From: Persicaria tinctoria | Taxonomy: Eukaryota; Streptophyta; Magnoliopsida; Caryophyllales; Polygonaceae | Reading direction: 5' to 3' | Length of the DNA: 64,000 bases | Assembly (NCBI GenBank): GCA_037127255.1 | Contig: JBANSL010000014.1 | Location: 66,819,646-66,883,645, forward strand | Part shown: positions 22,996 to 32,766 of the stretch, one piece after another | Numbering within the stretch: the stretch's first letter is position 1 | Layout: each line of letters begins with the position of its first letter | Notes under the pieces: model-generated | Told to the model about the DNA's origin: nothing | Seen by the model: the letters and a program-made list of their open reading frames with translations, nothing else | Database searches by the model: none | Position numbers and translations under genes: made by a program

Positions 22996-23630
22996 TAGGG
23001 GTGGACATGGGACGGGACGGGATTGGGGTAATCCCGCGTCCCGTCCCGCGTATGTTTTACGGGACGGGATTAAAAAAAATTGAATCCCACCGCGTCTTAT
23101 CTCTCACGGGACGGGACGGGATCGGGATGGGACGGGATTGGTCCCTCGTAAAAAAAAATCTAAAATAATCCAATAAAACTGAATTAAAAATAAAATTTTG
23201 TAGTATGCTACGTACTGAGGCATATTATATATATATATATGCTACTGAGGATAATTAAAAAAAAAATGCTACTGAGGTGTATATAATACACACAACATTT
23301 GCTACTGAGATACATGCACAACATTCACATCAAATTCAGAAGGTGAATACTACTCCAAATCCAAATACAGTAGGTTTTAATAAATACAACATATATATAC
23401 ATACAATGGGTGTTATGTATATTTAGTTTTAATATTTTTTATATAAAATATATATAGTTTTATATATATGCGGGACGGGACGGGATTTGCGGGATAAGAA
23501 CTATCCGTCCCGCGTCCCGTCCCTCGTATATTTTGCGGGACGGGATTGAATTTTTTTTTCAAAATCCCACCGGGATCGGGACGGGATTGGGACGGGATGC
23601 GGGACGGGACGGGATTTGTGCCCACCCCTA
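22996..23630. mobile_element. hAT MITE, 635 bp, with GGGACGGGAC subterminal arrays
   Basis: The ends are TAGGGGTGGACATGGG and, on the minus strand, TAGGGGTGGGCACA. The exact 8-bp duplication ATTCTTAT flanks it (22988-22995 and 23631-23638). Both subterminal regions (about 23008-23145 and 23470-23612) are arrays of GGGACGGGAC/CCCGTCCCGCG words in opposite orientation, so the element can fold into a long imperfect hairpin. The AT-rich centre repeats GCTACTGAGG. It is nested in Helitron 1. Confidence 0.9.
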
Positions 23631-24739
23631 ATTCTTATGTCTTAAGAACACCTCAAAATTATAAAACAAATTGTATGAGATAAAGTGATGTCCATAAAAA
23701 AAACATATATGGCTACTATTCATTTATTATTATTATTATCGAAATTAAACGTACCATACATTCATTACTCGTCACAATCGTTCGACATCAACTTAACAAA
23801 ACATACACGAGTTCTAAAATAAAAAAGATCTAGCATTTAGGTAAAAGAAACACTCCTCTACATGTCTTAATGAGTCACATTCATTATTTCTTTCCCTCTT
23901 CATATGGCTCCATGTACAACTCATGAGCTCTTGAGTTAGCTCCTATGTGCGTTTAATCACATTTTGGTCATAATCTAAAAATTGTTATTTTAATGGATTA
24001 ACAAATTAACTAATATATAGATTGAATAGGCAATAGACTTTCGCCCATAATTTAATTGTTATTTACTTCCACATTTTGTTCATTCTTTATTGAATATAAG
24101 ACATGTGGTTGATTAATCAAATGCAGAGAGAACTTCATAATTGAATATCAATATGGAGTAACTTTTATGGGGAAATTTTGAGATTTTACAACCAGTTATG
24201 ATTTCGTGAAGATTTTTTTGTTTGATTTTTTTTCCGGATCAAGATATTTAATTTAATTAATCATTTGATTAACAATTAATGTGCTCTAATATTAAGGTGA
24301 ATGAAAAAAAAAGAATGGATATTGGCATATTTTTTTAATTAAATGAATTGATATATTTATCCAAATCATCTGCAGTATCTCCGTAAAATATTTTTAAATA
24401 AATCTAATATTATATTTTTAATTCTTATCCAATGAAGATCGATGAGGATCTCAATAACAAAATAGATATGGCTTGTTAAGATAAGATTTTATTTTATTTT
24501 GATCTTATCAAATGAATATCCAAACAAACAAACAAACAAACAAACAAATCATATCCTAACTAATTTATTTGAAAGAAAATAAAAAAATAAAATAAAAAAA
24601 AAATGTCACACTGGATGAGGTTGACCAGGAAGTGTCCAGAGATCGAAATCACCGGTTCCTAATTGAGCTTTCTCTTGATATTTGGTCGCTTTAGTGAGAC
24701 AGTTGTCACACTGGATGAGGTTGCTCAGTGTGCATGGTT

Positions 24740-24965
24740 TGAAGATAATGGTCAATACTTATATAAAGTGGTTGAATTACTACATTGATTCCAATTCGAT
24801 TGAAGTTGGGCACGTGCTTCATGCTAGAATAGGTATAGTTGATAGGTTGCAGACGGTTTTTGGAGATGAAATTGGTGAATATGCATGCGAAATGCGGATG
24901 GTTGTGTGATGCAGAAGGTGTTCGATGAAATGCAGACGGGGGCAGCGCGATGCTCAAGTTCGAGA
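24740..24965 (+). pseudogene. captured PPR gene fragment in Helitron 1
   Basis: Translation gives SIEVGHVLHARIGIVDRLQT, then, after a frame change, HAKCGWLCDAEGV and, after another, VFDEMQTG. This is the order of a plant PLS-type pentatricopeptide protein (LHA..., KCG...DA, VFDEM). At least two frameshifts break it. It lies on the strand opposite to the Helitron's orientation. Capture of gene pieces is characteristic of Helitrons; the donor gene is not in this window. Confidence 0.6.
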
Positions 24966-25423
24966 CATCGTAAGAGAGGCTAAATGATCGTTCCAAATGG
25001 TGTATGCATTGGCCTAGTACACTCCGAACCTCTCTAACATCGACTACTACAATTGTCTACAAGTTTGCATGGTGGTCAGGTTGGAATATTAGAGGCAATC
25101 AGGAAAAATCCCATATTCATTTAGACAAATGGAGAGAATGATGCAAAATTCGTTCACTAACCTCTTAGATTGAATACATTGCTCGTGAAAAGAAGATCCA
25201 TTATTGGAATCTTGACAAAACCCGAAAATCAACAGTTTCGACATGCTACGGAAAATAGGTATAATAATTGGTAGGCATATAAGAAGATTAACTTGAAGTA
25301 TAAACGACATGGTTAATTATAGAATATAAAAGCCTCACTTTATTCAATCATTTTCATATGAGAGAAACCTATTAAAGGGATTAAAATTAAAAAATCAAAG
25401 TAGAAGGAAGTAAGATTCCTAAA

Positions 25424-26366
25424 AAAAATCGAAGTAGAAGGAAGCAAGAATCCTCTTGGCTTTTAACGTATCATTTACATTGTTATGGTGAATCTTTATC
25501 TTGCAATTACAAAACAAACACAACAAATTATCATAAAAAGATGAAAAATTGAGAGGAAGAAAAGAAAAACATGCAGAGGTTATATAGAAAGAGATAGTGT
25601 GTGAAGGAAGCTAAAACCGTAAAAACCAAAATAGATAAATCCATAACTATTTATTTATATTACAAAAATAAATATTATTTCATTTTGATCTTATCTTGTG
25701 AATATCTAAATCAACTAACCGTAATATCTAGAATATCTAAACTGATTTCGTATTTATAGGAGATTAAAAGAAAATCCAAAATTTTCAAAAAATGACATGT
25801 CATATTGCTGAAATTCTAAAACATCAAATATGACCAAAAATCGAGAAGAGAGGCCACATGTGTCATGTACTTCTTCTTTAGTAAAATCGAAGTAGAAGGA
25901 AGCAAGAATCCACATCCTCTTTACTTTCAACGTATATCATTTACATTGCTATGATGAATCTTTATCCTGCAATTACAAAACAAACACAACAAACTTAAAA
26001 AGTCATATCATAAAAAGATGAAAAAAATTGACAGGAAGAAAAGAAAAACAAAGATTATATAGAGAGATATATAGTGTGTGGAGGAAGCTAAAACCCTAAA
26101 AGGCAAAATAGATAAATCCATAACTATTTATTTATATTGTAAAAATAAATATTATTTTATTTTGATCTTATCTAGTGAATATCTAAACCAATTCAACTAA
26201 CCATAATATCCAAAATATCCAAACTGATTTCATATTTATAGGGAATTAAAAAAAATAAAAAATTCCACAAAATGACACGTCATATTGCTCAAATTCAAAA
26301 ACGCCACATATGACCGAAAATCGAGGAGAGAGGTCACATGTGTCATGTACTTCTTCTTTAGTAATA
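25424..26366. repeat. direct duplication of the Helitron 1 5' terminal region
   Basis: Two adjacent copies of about 465 bp (25424-25882 and 25885-26366) both run from AATCGAAGTAGAAGGAAGCA to CATGTACTTCTTCTTTAGTA. They differ by scattered substitutions and small indels. The shared right edge is the Helitron 5' terminus in minus orientation, so this Helitron carries a duplicated 5' end. A further partial start (AATCAAAGTAGAAGGAAG) lies at about 25395. Confidence 0.85.
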
Positions 26367-26380
26367 TTTATAGATATAGA

Positions 26381-26823
26381 TTATAGATTATAGATATTGA
26401 TTATATATTGATCAATTATATATAACCTTCATTGTTATCATTGAAATGAGAATAATTGATTAAAAAGTAAATATATAATCAAATAATTACAAAGTAATTT
26501 ATTAAACGGATCTATATCTTATCGTTATTTATATATTATCATACAAATCAAAACTACAAAAAAAAAATTATACGTTTTTATTCAAAAAATAATTTAATAA
26601 GAAAATCAATCGGTTAAGATTTAGAAAAAAAAAATGAATGAATGAATTACTTATTTAAAGAATTAATTTGATTTATAATAAATAATAATTTATTTAAATA
26701 TAGAAAAATCATACTTAAAATCATTAATTAATTAATTAATTAAAGAATTAATTTGTAACTTAAATCCTACTTTAAAGGAGAAGCCGCCACATGGCTTAGG
26801 CGACTTCTCCTTTAGTATTATAA
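26381..26823 (-). mobile_element. stub of a third Helitron 5' end
   Basis: Positions 26768-26822 repeat almost exactly the 5' terminal block of Helitron 2 (29850-29905): ACTTTAAAGGAGAAGCCGCC, CACATGG, TTAGGCGACTTCTCCTTTAG. The block is immediately followed by the CTAG 3' end of Helitron 2. This fits a Helitron inserted into the 5' terminus of a related Helitron. The rest is AT-rich with no gene. Confidence 0.6.
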
Positions 26824-29800
26824 CTAGCTCAATATCCCGTGCATTGCACGAACTTTTGTTTAAAAAGATATGTTTATATAATTTCATTCATTATTTCTGA
26901 CATAAATATTATAAGTATAGTAAACGAATAAGCATTTCCTAACATATTGAATAATGAAAATAAAAATAAAAATAAAAAGGCTAAATAGAAACTTTAATAA
27001 TTGGAATCAAATTGAGATAATTAAAAAATATTATAAGTATTACTAAGTAGTTAAAAAATAAGCAAAAATTAAAAAAATGTAAGCCATTCTTTCATGTGCT
27101 CGACTTTGTTTAAATAGTTTTTTGTAATGGACGTTTGTATCTTCGAACCCTGCACATAAGTTGTAAATTCAAATGTTTACGCGTGCAAATAAATTTATAG
27201 TGTAAACAAACTAATCAATCGTTAAACACAATTACCTTTTCATCTATTAAAATCATGTCAATTGAATGAACTTAGTCAAGATCGTTGTAGATTAGTGATC
27301 TCGATATTCTTAATACACGAGCAATAATATTCCATCAGATTCGTGTGATGTTTAGTTTTTGTGGTAGTAACTCATCCGGATAATGAAATTTTCGGTTGCT
27401 AGCTATCATCAATGTTTTCATCGCTTGAAGAAAAATAAAATGAAAAGATGAATCATTATAATGTTTCCTATAACAAAAAGATCATATATGTATAACACAC
27501 GCATAAATTAAATATTTAACGTACCTCTCTTTTTAACCCTTCTGTTGTTCTCTATGAACACCTCATCGTGAGCGCGCAATCTGATCTAGTCTCAATTGTA
27601 ACAAATTGCAATATATAGAATCCAAACAATAAGATATGCAATTAATTTGATTTGGTTAGTTGGTTAATTAATTAGATATAGTTATATCGATCATGAGTTA
27701 ATTAATAAGAATATATATAAGAGAATTGGTTAGTAATTAGTAGTTAGTTAGTTAGTTAATTGGATCTGAAATTAATTATGGAGATTTGCTTATATCCTGA
27801 GTTAATTATTTAAATAATGAAAACTCATTTGAAATCAAATAAACTTTCCACCAAAAGAAAAAGATTCGACATACCACGTACTTAATAATAATTAATTGAA
27901 AATCATTTGTAATCATATATGTAGATTTGCATTTATCCTTAGTTGTTATCTAGGATCCGATAATCTATCGAATCTAAGTGATGCAATCTATATTTTAAAG
28001 ATTACGGGTGGTTCAGTTCTGATTGATAAGCACATCAAAGTCCGATCTACAATATATATATTTGATCTTATCTCTATTTTGGTACACTTTTTCCACTTGG
28101 TATCGTAACTAATTATTTTTTTGAAGTTCAAATAAATAGTAACAATAGAGTAATTGAATAGGTAAAAATGTATAATCCATCAAATAATTGAATAGGTAAA
28201 AATATATAATGCATGAACACCACGTTGAATAAAATTATTGTATTTAATAAAATGATAGTAAAAACAACCATTAACTAATAATCATTGAATAATATATTGT
28301 ATTTAACCCACTAACTAATATAAGCAATAACAAATGAAACCCACAAATATTTATGAAATATTTCACTTGCCCAAAAGCATAAAATAAGTGCAACCTATTG
28401 ATAATCTAAAATTATTAATGATAAAACATGTTAATTCTAAATCTCCACTCGAACGACCTTTTGATGTGCTTCCTTCATTATATGAAGTTTCTTCTTCTCT
28501 TGCTATCATGTCATTCTTCTCAGATGTGTCATCCACACCCTCCTTTTCTTTGTCCTCCTCATTATCTGAGATAACCACATAGCGAAGTTTATGTTTTATG
28601 GGAACAACTTAACCACCTCCTTTTCCTCTTTAACGTGCATCTCGATCATCTGAAGTACGCATGATCTAGGGGAAACAATCATGTAATGATAAGATATAAA
28701 GAGAACCAAATTAATGATTATTGTATATATATGTACTCAAGGATAAAATAGATACCTTTTGTACCAGAACATTTAGATATTGACTTATCAATTAGAACTG
28801 AATCATCCGTAATCATTGAAATAGAGATTGCATCACTTAGATTCGATAGATTATCGGTATGTCCCTCATCTTTGAGATAATAACATGTGAATTACTCTAA
28901 GAAAGTGTATGCAATTGAATAATTTATATAAGCATTAATGTTTACCTTTTGTTTAGCAACGATCTTCGTACGTACTTTTGAATAAATGATGAATCATCGC
29001 TAAGCTTTAAAACATGGAAACCACTATGGTTATTTTCGATGGATTTCTTGGTGATCTTGACTTTAAACAAAAATTTCTTGTTTATGAGCACATTCGGATG
29101 GTCAAGAATTGATATCAGCATCCTATAGAAACATATTAAACGTCAATTATATATCCAAATGGTTATTAAGAATATAATATATATGAATTATTTTTAGAAA
29201 CAACGACATATTTGAAATATATATTGGAAAGAGGAAATCATGTTTCATCATGTTTAATCGGTTAATAATCAATCACTTTATAATTGACTTGCTCATTTGT
29301 TATCACGTTATAATATTGCTGCTCTAAATATATATATGAGATGAGAACAGTAGAGTATATAATGGCAATATTTCTTTTTTGGAGATCAAATGGCAATGTA
29401 GATCAAAATATTTTACATATGATCAATACTTGTAATATCCCATAATAAAAATATCATATACGAAAAACACACGTATAAATTAAATACCTAACATACCTCT
29501 CCTTTTCACCATACTATTGTTGTTGTCGATGGACGTCTTGTCTTTCTTCATTGACATCGCGTTGGATAAGATCTAAACTTTGAACCGACTATTTTCGTAA
29601 GACAGAAATTTCTTCTGCAGAGACCCAGATGAGGGAAGACTTACCTGACACCAAATCAATATATATATATATATATATATATGAGATTGCAAGTACGCTC
29701 CCAGATCATCGATGAGATCAAATCAGAAGTTTCTAACTAACAAATCTTAACAAATAAAAAAAACCCTACTAATTAAAAAATCCTTACTTTAAGATTATAT

Positions 29801-29929
29801 CCTACTAATTAATTAATTGATTAATATATATATATATATATAAAACCTACTTTAAAGGAGAAGCCGCCACATGGGTTAGGCGACTTCTCCTTTAGTATTA
29901 TAATATAGAAATATAGATATAGATATAGA
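26824..29929 (-). mobile_element. Helitron 2, non-autonomous, about 3.1 kb
   Basis: On the minus strand the 3' end has the hairpin CGTGCAATGCACG (about 26838-26850) and CTAG at 26824-26827 next to host T. The 5' end is TCTATATCTATATCTATATT (ending at 29929, host A at 29930), or TCTATATTATAATACTAAAG if the boundary is at 29909. A palindromic block AAGGAGAAG...CTTCTCCTT lies just inside the 5' end (about 29857-29892). No Rep or helicase domain is seen. An acidic low-complexity frame (VISDNEEDKEKEGVDD) lies at 28363-28578 on the minus strand. Confidence 0.75.
27958..28857. repeat. long inverted repeat inside Helitron 2
   Basis: About 73 bp at 27958-28030 (CCGATAATCTATCGAATCTA...) reappears as its reverse complement at 28784-28857 with about 85-90% identity. 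The arms are separated by about 750 bp. A transcript through both could form a hairpin. Confidence 0.75.
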
Positions 29930-32049
29930 TTACTCAAAATTGCCTCTAATTTATATTTTTCAAAACTAAAACTCCTCTTTTCTAAAAAAAAAGAAGATAA
30001 AAAATCCTTTATTCAAAATAAGCATCCACAAACTTAAAACAAATTTTTTAATAACTTAAAGTTTACTTAAAAGACAAAAATAGAATACAAATAATTTAAT
30101 ATGATGATATACCATGATATCAAATTTTTAATTTTTTAAAAAATAGTTATTAGTAACCTTATGACTCGAGCCTCCAAAATTCATTGGACGGCCCTGGACC
30201 TTGTAGAAAAGATCTGCTCATACAGTTGGATTTCCTACAGTGAAATATAAGTGACCTTGCCTTCTTTGTTGTCTCGATTTGATGAGGGAACTCTCTTTCT
30301 GACAAGTGCTCTTCTTCCTCCCACACCAAATGCCTGACTCCCTCTGAAACATTATGGCTATTGCCATCCATGAAAGTTGTATCCTGAAGAGCTACATATT
30401 TTGCTAAATCGTGCTCCAAATCATGCATTTGGACAAATCTTTTTTTCATAGAATGGTATGTACATCGATTCATGCCATAGTGCAACATATTTTTAGGCCA
30501 ATCTTTGAAGAGCTTATCCTTCTGCTGATCTATATAAGCAAAAAAAAAAACTGAAGGATGGACCGTTTCAAAGATAGACCTCGACTCTAGCTCATTAAAA
30601 ATACCTATTTCCAATGTCTTACAGGGCTCCATTTATCTTTTCTGATTGCAATAGTCCAAGTGCCATCCACCGGTTTATCATATCATCCTTACTCAAGAAG
30701 GCACCTTTCAGCAGTGCAAAACAACAGGTAAAACAAGGCCTTAAATAGTATGGCAGCTGATCATAACTCAATTTCAAAGACGGGAGGATACCACTAGGTT
30801 CTTGTTCAATCTTCCACAGCTCGCTTTCCTCAATGCTCCTCCAAGTAGACTCATCTCTAACGGTTCGTAACTGACATCCCAAGGTCTTAGCTGCCAAAGG
30901 AACGCCACAACACTTTCGGATGATATCTTTCCCAATCCGCACCAGCAAAGGATATGGCTTTTCTTCACCTTCTCTAAATGCTCATTTCTCAAATATGGAC
31001 CAACAATGGTCTTCTGAGAGGGGTTTTATCTTGTGTGCATCCATATTACCGGTAATGACAGCCACTCGATCTTCCCGGGTTGTTGCAACAATTACATCAA
31101 TTCTGGAAACTTTCTCTAAGAGATCCATTAAATCTAACCATTCATTTGGATCTTCAATAAGCACATTATCCAGCACAAGAATAAATCTTTGAGCATTTAG
31201 AATCTGACACAGTTTACTCTTTAATGTCTCCATATTCAACTGTGAATAGCTCTCACCAGTAGCAGACTGAATAATATTTCCTATGACAGTTCTCATAGCA
31301 AACTTGTTTGGAATATAAACCCACAATTTCACCTCAAAGATTTTTGCCCTGAAATCATTGAATACCAACTTCGCTACAGTAGTTTTTCCCATCCCTCCTA
31401 ACCCAACAATTGGGAGAACTGAAATTTTCTGAAGTTCATGGCTAGAAAAGCTTACCAGACGAGTGACAATCTGATCAGTGTCTTCTTCTCTACCAACAAC
31501 ACATGCTTCTTGGATAGAGGAATGAGTCTCCCTTTCCCTGCAGGTGTCAACAGATAGAAGTGAAGGTTGCTGACATTCTTGGAAATTGTAATTCCTCCGG
31601 TTAGCTGCAATCTCATCTAATCTGTTGCAGATAGCCTTGAGCTTCAGAGCTAAGTTATAACGCGAAGGCAATCCACGAAGCTTTTGAGCAAACTTTGTCC
31701 CATGGACCTTTTTCTCCAAATCTTGAGTTAAAATCAGATCAAGCACATCGTCAATATCATAGGCAACATCTTTGAGATTTTGGAGCCAATGTCTTACAAA
31801 ATGTTGGGTGACCTGCTGCTTCTCTGCATCAAGAAGGACAGCTTTGATGTCGGAAAAGGTGTTTTTGAGTCTTTTGAGTTTGTCTTTCTTCCCAAAGAAC
31901 AGTTCAGTTTCTTTGAAGGCAATTGAAGCGAGTTTGTCAAAAATGACCTCCACAAGGCCAGATATGACTGCACCAGCCACAGGATCAGCCATTTCTGCAA
32001 GGAAAAAGATTGAGTTATGGATAGAAAATTGGAGATTCAAGAAGATAGA

Positions 32050-32766
32050 TGTGGGTGTGGATGCTGAAAATAGGATGAATGATTTTCAAGCTTGATATTT
32101 TCTACTTCTCCCTTGATGATAGTGATGTTTCCTACGTTTGTGTTAATAGTCTTCAAACTTGACTCACCTCTGAATATTAAAAAGAAATTTTTTTGAAGAG
32201 CCTTTAGCTGGACAGCCAGACAGGTTCTCATAATTTCTTTGATTTAGTTTATCTCCATACAATTATCAGCAAGGAAGGCTTTCCTTTATTTGAAACAGAT
32301 TTTTTGGAGTCCTTAACTCGTACAATATAGTCTTTTTCATGTATAAATATTACCCTGTTCATCTTGAAAATTCTCTCTTCTTCCTCTTTAATTTCTGGTA
32401 TACTTCCCTATTTCACTACTGATTTGAATTTACATTGCTTAATTTTACATATATATAACCAATAGTGAATAGAAGAATATAAACATGTATACAGACAAAG
32501 AATAGCGAATAAACGAGCATATAGTCCTGCATTATTTTAAAAAGCCTAATATAAAGCATATAAACATTTCTTTTGCTTCAAGGAGGGTATCTTATTAGTT
32601 ATTACAAGAACCAATACAACTCTGCAAGATTGAACATTGTACCGTTATAGTCCCTACAAATAATAAGGTGAACTGTCAATAAGTTTTTTAAAACTGCAAA
32701 GCCTAGAGATTTTTTTTAAAAAAAGGGAGTAACTAAAGAAACTTGACAAATTAACAAAGTAACAAA
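32050..32766. other. intergenic spacer between NLR units
   Basis: This is the 5' flank of the NLR pseudogene and the 3' flank of the next NLR, both on the minus strand. No other gene or complete element is seen. The region 32620-32760 is the probable 3' UTR of the gene at 32767. Confidence 0.5.

Larger units (their letters stand above)
21379..26380 (-). mobile_element. Helitron 1, non-autonomous, about 5 kb
   Basis: On the minus strand the 3' end carries the hairpin CCGTGCAATGCACGG (plus strand about 21391-21405) followed by CTAG and host T (21378). The 5' end reads TCTATATCTATAAATATTAC after a host A (21381+ side, 26381). Insertion between A and T with CTAG at the 3' end is the Helitron signature. 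The exact 5' boundary could shift by 7 or 14 nt because the flank repeats ATAGATT. It contains a nested hAT, a PPR gene fragment, and two tandem repeat regions. No Rep-helicase is seen. Confidence 0.75.
20708..30196. mobile_element. 9.5-kb hAT element with nested Helitrons, in the NLR pseudogene
   Basis: The left end is CAGGTCCGGCCCTGGGC and the right end reads CAGGGCCGTCCAATGAA on the minus strand. The exact 8-bp duplication GACCTTGT lies at 20700-20707 and 30197-30204. Removing the element plus one duplication copy rejoins the NLR frame across [18 protein letters not shown], which aligns with SFLQEVISNFRCLRILSL in the intact paralogue. About 8.1 kb of the interior is Helitron sequence, leaving roughly 1.4 kb of hAT-derived DNA with no transposase, so the original hAT was probably non-autonomous. 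Confidence 0.88.
18833..31992 (-). pseudogene. CC-NB-LRR pseudogene split by two insertions
   Basis: Three collinear minus-strand blocks match the intact paralogues downstream. Block A (30197-31992) starts MADPVAGAVISGLVEVIFDK and holds the CC domain, P-loop VGLGGMGKTTVAKLVFND, kinase-2 LVLDNV, the GLPL region (GVPLAAKTLG) and MHD (VQMHDLEHDLA). It has an in-frame TGA at 30982-30984 (paralogues have Tyr in KYAF), a TAA near 30620 and a 1-bp frameshift soon after. Block B (20434-20707) is LRR ([14 protein letters not shown], one stop). Block C (18833-19162) is the C-terminal LRR (GSLQHLNIVNCQNLIALP...LISHVPKIEVDQ). The breaks are the hAT element 20708-30196 and the solo LTR 19163-20433. About 70 LRR residues are also deleted between DLHRL and MGWEGL. 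No functional protein is possible. Confidence 0.9.

Noticed and set aside
24603..24722. Repeated GTCACACTGGATGAGGTTG, considered as a CRISPR-like or regulatory repeat
   Set aside because: Only two copies about 100 bp apart, in a Helitron with captured gene sequence; a local duplication is enough.
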